Origin: Candidatus Accumulibacter adjunctus
Lineage (GTDB): Bacteria > Pseudomonadota > Gammaproteobacteria > Burkholderiales > Rhodocyclaceae
Assembly: GCA_000585015.1 (NCBI GenBank)
Contig: JFAX01000002.1
Coordinates: forward strand, 167,150 to 212,291
Length of the DNA: 45,142 nt
Reading direction: 5' to 3'
The notes under the pieces are model-generated. The model was not told the origin of the DNA, made no database searches, and worked only from the letters and a program-made list of their open reading frames with translations. Numbering within the stretch: position 1 is the first letter of the stretch; every line of letters begins with the position of its first letter. The position numbers and the translations under genes are program-made. Of this stretch, positions 9,495 to 18,477 are shown piece by piece.

Positions 9495-9911
9495 ATGAAC
9501 TTCCGACGCGGGCGGACGAGCGATGTTCCCGAGATCAACCTGATTCCATTGATCGACGTGCTGCTGGTGATCATCATCTTCCTCATGTTGACCACCACCT
9601 ACTCGAAGTTCTCCGGGCTCGAGATCAACCTGCCGACGGCGGAGGCGAGCAAGCCGGAAGAGGCACCAAAGGAGATCAACGTGACCCTGACCGCTGCCGG
9701 TCAGGTGCTGGTCAACAAGGCGCCGCTGGCGTCGGCCAGCGTGCAGTCGATCAGTGAGGCGCTGCGGCGTGCTGCCGGCGACCTCAAGGAACCTGTGGTC
9801 GTGATCAACGCCGACGCCAAGGCCAACTACCAGAGTGTCATCGACATCATGCAGGCGGCGCAGACGGCGGGCTATCCGCGCATATCGTTCGCCACCCAGT
9901 CGCCGCACTGA
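9495..9911 (+). CDS. exbD: ExbD/TolR-type biopolymer transport protein
   Basis: This 138-residue protein has the ExbD/TolR plan: a short cytoplasmic N-terminus, one transmembrane helix with the functional aspartate in I-N-L-I-P-L-I-D-V-L-L-V-I-I-I-F-L-M (Asp about residue 21), and a periplasmic domain containing the V-V-I-N-A-D-A-K-A-N-Y motif. It works with ExbB as the proton-driven stator. Its TGA stop overlaps the ATG of lpxK by one base, showing tight translational coupling. Confidence 0.93.
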   Translation: MNFRRGRTSDVPEINLIPLIDVLLVIIIFLMLTTTYSKFSGLEINLPTAEASKPEEAPKEINVTLTAAGQVLVNKAPLASASVQSISEALRRAAGDLKEPVVVINADAKANYQSVIDIMQAAQTAGYPRISFATQSPH

Positions 9912-10957
9912 TGGCCGCCGCGGGCGTGCTGCGGCGGCTGCCTGAATGGTGGTACGAGCGCCGTCTGCTGCCCGTTCTCTGGCCGCTGCTGCCGCTTTCC
10001 TGGCTGTTCGCCGGGCTGGTGGCGCTACGGCGCCGGCTCTATCGCTGCGGTCTGCTGACTGCCTCCTGCCTGCCGGTGCCCGTGGTCGTCGTCGGCAACC
10101 TGACCGTCGGTGGCAGCGGCAAGACGCCGTTGGTCCTCTGGATCGTGCACCAGCTGCGCGCGGCCGGTTGGCGGCCGGGAATCATCAGCCGCGGGCACGG
10201 TGGCTCGGCGCGTACGGTGCTCCCGGTTGCGGGCGATTCGCCGCCGTCAGTGGTCGGCGACGAGCCACTTCTGCTGGCGCGGCGCAGCGCTGTGCCGGTG
10301 TTCATCGGCGCCGATCGGCTTGCTGCCGGGCACGCCTTGCTGGCAGCCCATCCCGACTGCGACGTGATCGTCTCCGACGATGGCCTGCAGCACTATCGCC
10401 TGCAGCGCTCAATGGAAGTGGTGGTCTTCGACGGGCGCGGCGCGGGCAACGGACGGTTGCTGCCGGCCGGTCCTCTGCGCGAGCCCCTGCGACGGCTGCG
10501 TGCGGCGGACGCGGTCGTCTGGCATGGTGAGCCGGAGCAGCGCATCGAGCAACTCGCAGCCGCCCTGCCGCAGGCGGTGATGCACCTGGCCGGCGAGCGT
10601 TTCGTCGCCGCCGCTGGCGAGGCGCGCAGTTGCAGCGCGGCTTCGTTGCGCGGACGACGGTTGCATGCGATCGCCGGCATCGGCGATCCGCGACGCTTCT
10701 TCGCGCAGCTCAGGGCTCTCGATCTCGACTTCGAGGAACATCCGTTCCCGGACCACCACTCCTACTGCGCGGCGGACCTCTCCTTCGCCGCCGATGGCGT
10801 GCTGCTGATGACCGAGAAAGATGCGGTAAAATGCGCTGGGCTGACGCCCGGGGAGGCCTGGGTCCTGCCGGTCGAAGCCATTCTCGGCGCCTGTCCCGGT
10901 CGGCCCGGCCTGCTCGAGAAAATCATGGAGAAACTCAATGGACGCGCGCCTGCTTGA
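9911..10957 (+). CDS. lpxK: Tetraacyldisaccharide 4'-kinase
   Basis: The 348-residue product is LpxK, which phosphorylates the 4' position of the lipid A precursor at the inner membrane. It opens with P-E-W-W-Y and an N-terminal membrane-associated helix, then the Walker [14 protein letters not shown] (about residues 61-73), and the motifs V-S-D-D-G-L-Q-H-Y and H-P-F-P-D-H-H-S-Y, close to the family standard. Length is normal. It overlaps exbD by one base at its start and the Trm112-like gene by 20 bases at its end, so it sits inside a compact operon with kdsB, another lipopolysaccharide gene. Confidence 0.96.
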   Translation: MAAAGVLRRLPEWWYERRLLPVLWPLLPLSWLFAGLVALRRRLYRCGLLTASCLPVPVVVVGNLTVGGSGKTPLVLWIVHQLRAAGWRPGIISRGHGGSARTVLPVAGDSPPSVVGDEPLLLARRSAVPVFIGADRLAAGHALLAAHPDCDVIVSDDGLQHYRLQRSMEVVVFDGRGAGNGRLLPAGPLREPLRRLRAADAVVWHGEPEQRIEQLAAALPQAVMHLAGERFVAAAGEARSCSAASLRGRRLHAIAGIGDPRRFFAQLRALDLDFEEHPFPDHHSYCAADLSFAADGVLLMTEKDAVKCAGLTPGEAWVLPVEAILGACPGRPGLLEKIMEKLNGRAPA

Positions 10958-11114
10958 TATTCTGGTCTGCCCCGTCTGCAAGGCCAATCTCGAGTATCGC
11001 AAGGCCGACGCGGAACTCCTCTGCAAGCCGTGTCGGCTGGCCTTCCCAGTGCGCGACGGCATTCCGATCATGCTCGCCGACGAAGCGCGGCCGCTGCGCA
11101 GCGACGAGGTCTGA
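10938..11114 (+). CDS. Trm112-like small zinc-ribbon protein (UPF0434 / YcaR family)
   Basis: A 58-residue protein begins [20 protein letters not shown] and continues with a second cysteine pair in L-L-C-K-P-C and the ending [11 protein letters not shown], exactly the UPF0434 pattern. The four cysteines form a zinc ribbon in this family. Trm112-like proteins serve as small methyltransferase partners in other organisms, but the bacterial role is not settled. The gene overlaps the end of lpxK by 20 nt and is followed by kdsB 23 nt later, its usual neighbourhood (lpxK-ycaR-kdsB). Confidence 0.93.
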   Translation: MDARLLDILVCPVCKANLEYRKADAELLCKPCRLAFPVRDGIPIMLADEARPLRSDEV

Positions 11115-11137
11115 GGGCGCGGCCGGGCGACATCGCG

Positions 11138-11902
11138 ATGCGCTTCAAGGTCGTCATTCCCGCCCGCCATGCTTCCACCCGCCTGCCGGGTAAGCCGCTG
11201 CTCGATCTCGGCGGCAAACCGATGGTCGTGCGTGTCGCCGAACGGGCGTTGCTCGCGGGTGCCGACGAGGTGGTGGTCGCCACCGACCACCCGCTGGTGC
11301 TCGAGGTCGTCGGGCGGCACGGCCTGCATGCGCTGCTGACCAATCCCGATCACGCCAGCGGCACGGATCGCCTGGCGGAAGTGGTCGCGCTGTCCGGCTG
11401 GAATGAAGACGAAATCGTCGTCAATGTCCAGGGCGACGAACCGCTGATCGACCCGGCGCTGATCGTCCGCACGGCGTCCAGCCTCGCCGCCAGCGGTGCC
11501 GACATCGCCACCGTCGCGCATCCGGTGACTGAAGCAGCCGATTTCTTCAATCCCAACATCGTCAAGGTCGTCGTCTCGGCGCGTGGCGACGCCCTGTATT
11601 TCTCGCGCGCGCCGATTCCCTACGCCAGGGATCACTTTGCCCGTGAGGCAGGTGGCGAGACCCTGCCTCCCGCCATGCTCGCCTACCGTCACGTCGGCCT
11701 CTATGCGTATCGCGCGCACTTCCTGCGCACCTACAACCAATTGCCGCCGTCACCGCTGGAGGGGATCGAAGCACTCGAGCAGTTGCGCGCACTCTGGCAT
11801 GGCTTTCGCATCAACGTGGCGATCGTCGACCACCTGCCGGCGGCCGGCGTCGATACTCCGGAGGACGCTCGCCGCATGCAGGAATGGTTCAAAAAGGTTT
11901 GA
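11138..11902 (+). CDS. kdsB: 3-deoxy-manno-octulosonate cytidylyltransferase
   Basis: The 254-residue protein is CMP-KDO synthetase, which activates KDO with CTP for the lipopolysaccharide inner core. The signature opening is [19 protein letters not shown], followed by [33 protein letters not shown] and Y-S-R-A-P-I-P-Y-type segments. I chose the ATG at 11138 because it yields the family's normal N-terminus; the frame is open 108 nt further upstream, but those residues overlap the preceding gene. It is last in the exbB-to-kdsB run; a 131-nt gap separates it from adk. Confidence 0.97.
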   Translation: MRFKVVIPARHASTRLPGKPLLDLGGKPMVVRVAERALLAGADEVVVATDHPLVLEVVGRHGLHALLTNPDHASGTDRLAEVVALSGWNEDEIVVNVQGDEPLIDPALIVRTASSLAASGADIATVAHPVTEAADFFNPNIVKVVVSARGDALYFSRAPIPYARDHFAREAGGETLPPAMLAYRHVGLYAYRAHFLRTYNQLPPSPLEGIEALEQLRALWHGFRINVAIVDHLPAAGVDTPEDARRMQEWFKKV

Positions 11903-11988
11903 CCGTGCGCCCGTTTGCAGGTAAGTTTCCCCCTGTCGGTCACGACAACGTGTTGCAGTGGCCCGTTTGTCATGGCACAAGTGATTGA

Positions 11989-12687
<699 letters not shown>

Positions 12688-12950
12688 GCGCCGGGCGATG
12701 ATCGACAAGCGACGGCTGAATTCGCGAGCGCGTCTCGTGCGCGTGCCTGCGGCGACCACGTCAGATGCGGTGGCGGCTGGCGGTGGCGCGCGCAACTGGC
12801 CCGTGCCGGTGGCTGCCTGCGCTCCGGTATCGCGTTGCTGGCTCGAATGCACGTGAGCCGGGGCAAGGGACGCGCATTTCCTGGGTGTGGGGAAGTTGGA
12901 TCCGCGGGGACCATCCTGCGGGCAGGGTAATCTAGAGAGGGAGGTGGTTT
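12688..12950. other. Gene-free gap between adk and hppA
   Basis: The 263 nt between these genes hold no convincing gene. The only clear element is the GGGAGG ribosome binding site just before the hppA start. I found no good terminator or sigma-70 promoter with proper spacing. Confidence 0.6.
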
Positions 12951-15371
12951 ATGTCGACAGGGTTGATGTTCGCGCTCATCTGCGCGGTCCTTGCGGTGCT
13001 CTACGGCGCAGCAATGACGAAATGGATTCTCTCGTTGCCGGCTGGCAACCCGCGCATGCAGGAGATCGCCAAGGCCGTGCAGGAAGGGGCTTCGGCGTAT
13101 CTCGCGAAGCAGTACACGACGATCGCGCTGGTCGGTGCGGTGCTCTTCGTGCTGATCTGGCTGGCGCTCGGCAAGGCGATGGCGATCGGCTTCCTGATCG
13201 GCGCCGTGCTTTCGGGCGCGACCGGCTTCATCGGCATGAACGTGTCGGTGCGTGCCAACGTGCGGACGGCCGAAGCGGCGCGCAACGGCATTGCTGCGGC
13301 TCTCGACGTCGCCTTCAAGGGCGGCGCGATCACCGGCATGCTGGTGGTCGGTCTCGGTCTGCTCGGTGTTGCCGGCTACTACGCGGTTCTCCGCGGCAGC
13401 GGCGCCGATCTCGAGCATGCCGTCCACCCGCTGGTCGGCCTGGCCTTTGGAGGGTCGCTGATTTCGATCTTCGCCCGTCTCGGTGGCGGCATCTTCACCA
13501 AGGGTGCGGACGTCGGCGCCGACCTCGTGGGCAAGGTCGAGGCCGGCATTCCGGAGGATGATCCGCGCAACCCGGCGGTCATCGCCGACAACGTCGGCGA
13601 CAACGTCGGGGACTGTGCCGGCATGGCTGCCGACCTTTTCGAAACCTACGCCGTGACCGTGGTGGCGACGATGGTCCTCAGCGCGATGATGCTCAAGGGT
13701 GTCGCCGGTGCCAGCGATGGCCTGGTGGTCTACCCGCTGGTCCTCGGCGGCGTGTCGATCATCGCGTCGATCATCGGCTGCTTCTTCGTCAAGTCGAACG
13801 ATGGCGGCAAGATCATGAACGCCCTCTATCGCGGGCTCGCGGTGGCGGGCATTCTTGCCCTCGTCGCCTACTACCCGATCACGACGACGATGCTCGGTGC
13901 TGGCGTCACACTGGCTGACGGCACGATGATCACCTCGATGAACATCTTCTGGTGTGCAGCCATCGGCCTCATTCTGACCGGCGTCCTCGTCTGGATCACC
14001 GAGTATTACACCGGGACCGACTTCTCGCCGGTCAAGCGGGTGGCCGAAGCCTCGACGACGGGTCATGGAACCAACATCATCGCCGGTCTGGCGGTGTCGA
14101 TGAAAGCCTGCGCCTTGCCGGTACTCGCCGTCTGCGCGTCGATCTACCTCACCTATGCGCTGGCAGGCCTCTACGGAATCGCCATCGCCGCCACCTCGAT
14201 GCTGTCGATGACCGGCATCATCGTCGCCCTCGACGCCTACGGACCGATCACCGACAACGCTGGCGGCATCGCCGAGATGTCCGGTCTGCCGAAATCGGTG
14301 CGCGATGTCACCGATCCGCTCGACGCCGTCGGCAACACGACCAAGGCGGTCACCAAGGGCTACGCGATCGGTTCCGCCGGTCTGGCGGCACTCGTGCTGT
14401 TCGCCGACTACACGCACGCCCTGGAAGTCAACTTCGGCGGCAGCCTGCGCTTCGACCTTTCCGACCACATGGTGATCATCGGCCTCTTCCTCGGTGGCCT
14501 GATCCCCTACCTCTTCGCTGCCATGGCGATGGAGGCCGTCGGCCGCGCTGCGGGCTCGGTGGTCATCGAGGTGCGCCGGCAGTTCAAGGAGATCAAGGGC
14601 ATCATGGAGGGCAAGGCGAAGCCCGACTACTCGCGCGCCGTCGGCATGCTGACCGCAGCGGCGATCAAGGAGATGATCGTACCGTCGCTGTTGCCGGTCC
14701 TGGTGCCGGTTCTCGTCGGCCTTTTGCTGGGTCCGAAGGCACTCGGTGGTCTGCTGATGGGTACGATCATCACCGGCCTCTTCGTTGCGATCTCGATGAC
14801 CACCGGTGGTGGTGCCTGGGACAATGCCAAGAAGTACATCGAGGACGGCCATTTCGGCGGCAAGGGTTCGGATGCCCACAAGTCGGCCGTCACTGGTGAC
14901 ACCGTTGGCGACCCCTACAAGGACACGGCGGGCCCGGCGGTCAACCCGCTGATCAAGATCATCAACATCGTCGCCCTGATGATCGTCCCGCTGATGGCGC
15001 CCCTCCCGGCTGCCAAGCCAGCCGCCGCTGCACCCGCACCGGTGGTTGCCGTGGTTGCGGTGCCGGTCGCCAAGGTGTTCTTCGCGGTCAATTCAGCCGA
15101 GGTGCCGGCGGATCTGGCGCAGACCCTGGCGGCGATCGTCGCCCACGCCAAGGCCAATCCCGGTGCGCGCATCGCCATCTCGGGCTACCATGACCCGAGC
15201 GGCAGCCAGGCGGCCAATGAGGAAGTGGCGAAGAACCGCGCCGTCGCCGTGCGGGACGCGCTGAAGAACGTCGGCGTCGACGAGCAGCGCATCGAGATGC
15301 GCAAGCCGGTCGTCACCACCGGCAGCGGTGACCCGGCCGAGGCGCGCCGGGTCGAGGTCAGCGTGCAGTAG
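12951..15371 (+). CDS. hppA: Proton-translocating membrane pyrophosphatase with C-terminal OmpA-like domain
   Basis: This is an 806-residue protein. Residues 1 to about 683 form a complete membrane pyrophosphatase, which pumps protons by hydrolysing pyrophosphate. The substrate site is seen in [11 protein letters not shown] and the [19 protein letters not shown] stretch. In [10 protein letters not shown] a lysine occupies the position that marks K+-independent proton pumps. After the last helix and an Ala/Pro linker (about 684-705) come roughly 100 residues resembling an OmpA/MotB peptidoglycan-binding domain, with [17 protein letters not shown] and [10 protein letters not shown] simple membrane pyrophosphatase ends where the linker starts. 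Start ATG has GGGAGG upstream. A strong terminator follows. Confidence 0.95.
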   Translation: MSTGLMFALICAVLAVLYGAAMTKWILSLPAGNPRMQEIAKAVQEGASAYLAKQYTTIALVGAVLFVLIWLALGKAMAIGFLIGAVLSGATGFIGMNVSVRANVRTAEAARNGIAAALDVAFKGGAITGMLVVGLGLLGVAGYYAVLRGSGADLEHAVHPLVGLAFGGSLISIFARLGGGIFTKGADVGADLVGKVEAGIPEDDPRNPAVIADNVGDNVGDCAGMAADLFETYAVTVVATMVLSAMMLKGVAGASDGLVVYPLVLGGVSIIASIIGCFFVKSNDGGKIMNALYRGLAVAGILALVAYYPITTTMLGAGVTLADGTMITSMNIFWCAAIGLILTGVLVWITEYYTGTDFSPVKRVAEASTTGHGTNIIAGLAVSMKACALPVLAVCASIYLTYALAGLYGIAIAATSMLSMTGIIVALDAYGPITDNAGGIAEMSGLPKSVRDVTDPLDAVGNTTKAVTKGYAIGSAGLAALVLFADYTHALEVNFGGSLRFDLSDHMVIIGLFLGGLIPYLFAAMAMEAVGRAAGSVVIEVRRQFKEIKGIMEGKAKPDYSRAVGMLTAAAIKEMIVPSLLPVLVPVLVGLLLGPKALGGLLMGTIITGLFVAISMTTGGGAWDNAKKYIEDGHFGGKGSDAHKSAVTGDTVGDPYKDTAGPAVNPLIKIINIVALMIVPLMAPLPAAKPAAAAPAPVVAVVAVPVAKVFFAVNSAEVPADLAQTLAAIVAHAKANPGARIAISGYHDPSGSQAANEEVAKNRAVAVRDALKNVGVDEQRIEMRKPVVTTGSGDPAEARRVEVSVQ

Positions 15372-15428
15372 GTGGCTGACGCAGCAGAAGGAAGCGGGCA
15401 GCTCTTCAAACGGGGGGCTGCCCGGCAG

Positions 15429-15464
15429 AAATGGCAAGGCCGCCCGTGGGCGGCCTTGCCATTT
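15429..15464. terminator. Bidirectional terminator between hppA and the YbhB-type gene
   Basis: A perfect 16-bp stem (AAATGGCAAGGCCGCC and its complement, loop CGTG) lies between convergent stop codons. The stem edges are AAAT/ATTT, giving a short T-run on either strand. Confidence 0.75.
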
Positions 15465-15489
15465 GCGGGTGATGCGTCGGCGCGCAGCC

Positions 15490-16119
15490 TCAGGCGTTGA
15501 CCGCCGGATTCAGCGAGTATGTTCCAGTGATCCGTGCTTCGGCCAGCACGTGCCCCTGCAGCGCGGCGCGTAGCTGCGGCCCGCCGAGCCTGCCGTCCAC
15601 GTCGAGGCGCTCGACATCGAGGGCAAAGAGCGTGAACACGTAGTGATGCACGATCTCGTCGTTCCACGGCGGGCAGGGCCCATCATAGCCGTAGTAGTCG
15701 CCGCGCATGTCGTTGTCGCCGGCAAACCATGCCGTGTAGTCGTTGATCCCCTGGCGCGCGCCATGCGCTGCGTGTGGGCCGGCCTTGCCGCGAGGGGTCA
15801 CGTCATCGGAGAACTCGCCCTCGCCGATCTGCCGCAGGTCCGCTGGCAGGTCGATCAGCAGCCAGTGGAAGAAGTCCACACGCGGCAGCGAGGCCGGGAC
15901 CGTTCGTCCCTCCTGATTGACGTCGTCACCCTTGCTCGGGACGTCCGGGTCGTGGCAGATGAGGGCGAAGGAGCGGGTGCCCGGCGGCACGTCGCGCCAC
16001 GCGAGCTGCGGATTGCGGTTGCTGCCGAGGCACACATGGTGTGCCGGGTCGGGGATGCAGAAGGCGAAATCGCCCGGAATCCGTTCGCCGTCCCGGAAAC
16101 TGCTGCTGGTCAATTGCAT
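15490..16119 (-). CDS. YbhB/YbcL-type PEBP (Raf kinase inhibitor-like) protein
   Basis: The 209-residue protein belongs to the phosphatidylethanolamine-binding protein superfamily. It opens M-Q-L-T-S-S-S-F-R-D-G, followed by N-x-N-P-Q-L-A-W-R-D-V-P-P-G-T-R-S-F-A-L-I-C-H-D-P-D-V-P, the central F-F-H-W-L-L-I-D-L-P, Y-D-G-P-C-P-P-W-N-D and H-H-Y-V-F-T-L-F-A-L-D. These are the ligand-pocket motifs (D-P-D, G-P-x-P-P, H-x-Y). Bacterial members are soluble and their physiological ligand is unknown. It has an insert around residues 66-80 (D-D-V-N-Q-E-G-R) that makes it longer than the about 160-residue E. coli YbhB. The gene is separated from murJ on the same strand by 22 nt. Confidence 0.9.
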   Translation of the reverse strand: MQLTSSSFRDGERIPGDFAFCIPDPAHHVCLGSNRNPQLAWRDVPPGTRSFALICHDPDVPSKGDDVNQEGRTVPASLPRVDFFHWLLIDLPADLRQIGEGEFSDDVTPRGKAGPHAAHGARQGINDYTAWFAGDNDMRGDYYGYDGPCPPWNDEIVHHYVFTLFALDVERLDVDGRLGGPQLRAALQGHVLAEARITGTYSLNPAVNA

Positions 16120-16141
16120 GATGTCTGTTCCTCCTCAAGGG

Positions 16142-17680
16142 TTATTCGGCCGCGCTGCGTTTGAAGTCACGCAGGCGAAAGCCGGCGACCCATAGTGTAG
16201 CGAAATAGACGCCGGCGCCGAAGCCAACGACGAGAGAAAGGCGCCACAGGCGTTCGCCGAGGTTCCAGGCGAGCCAGTCGGCGTTGTCGCCGGCAGCGAA
16301 CCAGAGTGCGCTGCCCATCGTCGCCAGAGCACAGGCGAGCCGGGTGTAGAAGATCGGCCAGCCGGGCTGCGGCGCATAGACACCCTGTCGGCGCAACCCG
16401 CGGTAGAGCAGGCCGGCATTCAGGGTGGCGGCGAGGCCGATCGCCAGTGCCAGCCCGGCATGGGCGAGCCAGCCGACGAGCGCCAGATTGAGCACCTGTG
16501 TCACGCACAGGGTGAGGATGGCGATGCGCACCGGGGTGCGAACATTCTGCCGGGCGTAGAAGCCGGGCGCCAGGATCTTGACCAGGATCAGCGCCAGCAG
16601 GCCGAGGCTGTAGGCGACGAGTGCGTCACGTGTCTGCAGGACATCGTTGCTGGTGAAGGCGCCGTAGTGGAACAGGCTGCTGATCAGCGGCACGGCCAGA
16701 ATGGCCAGCGCCAGCGCCGCCGGAGCGGCGAGCAGGAAGGCCAGGCGCAGTCCCCAGTCGAGAAGACGCGAATATTCGTCCGTCTGGCCCGCTGCATGGC
16801 AGCGCGCCAGTGACGGCAGGAGGATGGTGCCGAGCGCGGCGCCGAGCAGGCCGGCCGGGAATTCCATCAGGCGATCGGCGTAGTAGAGCCAGGAGACGCT
16901 GCCGGTGGCGAGGAAGGAGGCGAAGATGTTGTTCAGCAGCAGACTCACCTGCGCCACCGAGACACCGAGGATCGCCGGTGCCATCAGGCGGAAGATGCGC
17001 CGTACGCCTTCGTCGCGCAGCGACAGCGAAAAGCGCGGCAGCATGCCGATGCGCCCGAGGAAGGGAAGCTGGAGGGCGAGTTGCAGCGCGCCGCCGATGA
17101 ACACCGCCCAGGCCAGTGCCGTCACCGGCGGCGTGAAGTGGGGGGCGGCGAACAGCGCCATCAGGATGAACGAGACGTTGAGCAGAACCGGCGTGAACGC
17201 CGGGATGGCAAAGCGGCTCCAGGTGTTGAGGATGCCGCCGGCGAGTGCGACCAGCGACATGAACAGGATGTACGGGAAGGTGATGCGCGTCAGGTCGACG
17301 GTCAACGCGAACTTCTCCGGATTGTCGGTGAAGCCCGGTGCCGACAGGTAGACGAGCAGCGGCGCTCCCGCCATGCCGAGCACGGTGACCAGCAGCACGA
17401 TCAGGAAGAGCAGGCTGGCGACGCGGTCGACGAGCTGCCGGGTTGCCTCATTGCCGCGCTTGCTCCGGTATTCGCCGAGGATCGGCACGAAGGCCTGCGA
17501 AAACGCTCCTTCGGCGAACAGCCGGCGCAACAGGTTGGGCAGCTTGAAAGCGACGAAGAAGGCGTCGGTCAGCATGCCGGCACCAAAGGTGCGTGCCACC
17601 ACGAAGTCACGGACGAAGCCGAGAATCCTTGACAGCATGGTCATGCTGCTGACGGCAGCGAGAGTCTTCAGAAGATTCAT
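16142..17680 (-). CDS. murJ: Lipid II flippase MurJ
   Basis: This 512-residue polytopic membrane protein is MurJ (MviN), which flips lipid II across the inner membrane for peptidoglycan synthesis. It starts [20 protein letters not shown] and continues [43 protein letters not shown], the invariant family opening with the central-cavity arginines. About 14 hydrophobic segments follow, as expected. The C-terminus is normal. Upstream on the same strand lie two small membrane protein genes after a 127-nt gap. Confidence 0.97.
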   Translation of the reverse strand: MNLLKTLAAVSSMTMLSRILGFVRDFVVARTFGAGMLTDAFFVAFKLPNLLRRLFAEGAFSQAFVPILGEYRSKRGNEATRQLVDRVASLLFLIVLLVTVLGMAGAPLLVYLSAPGFTDNPEKFALTVDLTRITFPYILFMSLVALAGGILNTWSRFAIPAFTPVLLNVSFILMALFAAPHFTPPVTALAWAVFIGGALQLALQLPFLGRIGMLPRFSLSLRDEGVRRIFRLMAPAILGVSVAQVSLLLNNIFASFLATGSVSWLYYADRLMEFPAGLLGAALGTILLPSLARCHAAGQTDEYSRLLDWGLRLAFLLAAPAALALAILAVPLISSLFHYGAFTSNDVLQTRDALVAYSLGLLALILVKILAPGFYARQNVRTPVRIAILTLCVTQVLNLALVGWLAHAGLALAIGLAATLNAGLLYRGLRRQGVYAPQPGWPIFYTRLACALATMGSALWFAAGDNADWLAWNLGERLWRLSLVVGFGAGVYFATLWVAGFRLRDFKRSAAE

Positions 17681-17807
17681 GGTCGCTTCGCGAGGGATGT
17701 GGCCGGCGACGAGCGCGCTCGCGTCGACCAGAGCGGGGCCGTGTCCTCAGCCGGGTGATTCGCCAGACGCTCGCGTCGCCGTCGCCGGCAAAGCCAGGCG
17801 GCTGCGC

Positions 17808-18128
17808 CTACTGCTGCGGCTTCTGCGCTTCAGGATTGATCGTGATGCCGTGCTGCTGCAGGGCGCTGACCACTGCCTGAGCGTTCCGGTTGCCGGCAGT
17901 GGCGAGCTTTTGCGTGCCACTGGCGAGGGCCTCGAGCTGCGCCCGCATCTTCTCGGCGTTGCGGAAGGTCGTCTCCTGATTGCTGCGCAGGTTGGCCAGG
18001 CTGCTCCGCTCCTGGTACAGCTGGCTCGCCTGGAAGCCTGACCAGACGACCATCGCCACTGCCAGCAGGCAGATCGGCACGAAGACGTTGCCGGACTGCT
18101 GCTCGTTCATCTCGTCCATCCCGCTCAC
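17808..18128 (-). CDS. Small bitopic membrane protein of unknown function
   Basis: This 106-residue protein has a short polar N-terminus, one transmembrane helix (about residues 15-31, V-F-V-P-I-C-L-L-A-V-A-M-V-V-W-S-G) and a helical, Gln/Asn/Ala-rich domain that could form a coiled coil (about 38-92), ending in a Pro/Gln tail. I do not recognise the family. Its ATG overlaps the stop of the preceding 94-residue gene in an ATGA arrangement (18125-18128), so the two proteins are translationally coupled and probably act together. Confidence 0.8.
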   Translation of the reverse strand: MSGMDEMNEQQSGNVFVPICLLAVAMVVWSGFQASQLYQERSSLANLRSNQETTFRNAEKMRAQLEALASGTQKLATAGNRNAQAVVSALQQHGITINPEAQKPQQ

Positions 18129-18409
18129 CGTGCTGGAGTGGCCGGTGGGGCCGCAGTGAAGCTGATTCCCTGGGTCGCCAGCAGCTCACCCAATTGCGTG
18201 TCGCCCTCCCGCGCCGCCAGGTCGGCAAGCGACTTGACCAGGGACTGGTACAGTGGCTCGAGCTGCAGGCTCTGCTGGATGTACTGGGCGCGTCCGCTCA
18301 GTTCGTTCTGGGCTTGCCGGTTGCTGCTGAACATCAGCGCGTTGACCACTGACAGCAGCAGCGCCAGTATGCCGAGCAGCATCAGGATGCGATATTGTAG
18401 CGTGTTCAA
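18125..18409 (-). CDS. Small bitopic membrane protein of unknown function, partner of the downstream gene
   Basis: A 94-residue protein opens with M-N-T-L-Q-Y-R-I-L and one long hydrophobic helix (about residues 8-27), then a helical polar domain with L-A-D-L-A-A-R-E-G-D-T-Q-L-G-E-L-L and a Pro/Ala-rich end. The layout (N-terminal helix, then a helical periplasmic part) is like that of its coupled neighbour, so they may form a hetero-oligomer. No named family was recognised. It lies 68 nt downstream of the PEP-CTERM gene on the same strand, with a GC-rich hairpin between them. Confidence 0.8.
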   Translation of the reverse strand: MNTLQYRILMLLGILALLLSVVNALMFSSNRQAQNELSGRAQYIQQSLQLEPLYQSLVKSLADLAAREGDTQLGELLATQGISFTAAPPATPAR

Positions 18410-18421
18410 ACGTATGCTCTC

Positions 18422-18462
18422 CTGCGAAGGGGGCCGGTCGAGCGGGTGGCCTCCCTTCGCAG
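18422..18462 (-). terminator. GC-rich hairpin after the PEP-CTERM gene
   Basis: A perfect 10-bp outer stem (CTGCGAAGGG with CCCTTCGCAG) is extended inward by GGCC/GGCC with a single-base bulge. It lies between the PEP-CTERM stop and the following gene start. No T tract follows, so termination may be partial, or the structure may stabilise the 3' end of the transcript. Confidence 0.45.
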
Positions 18463-18477
18463 CGACCTCCCTGGCGA

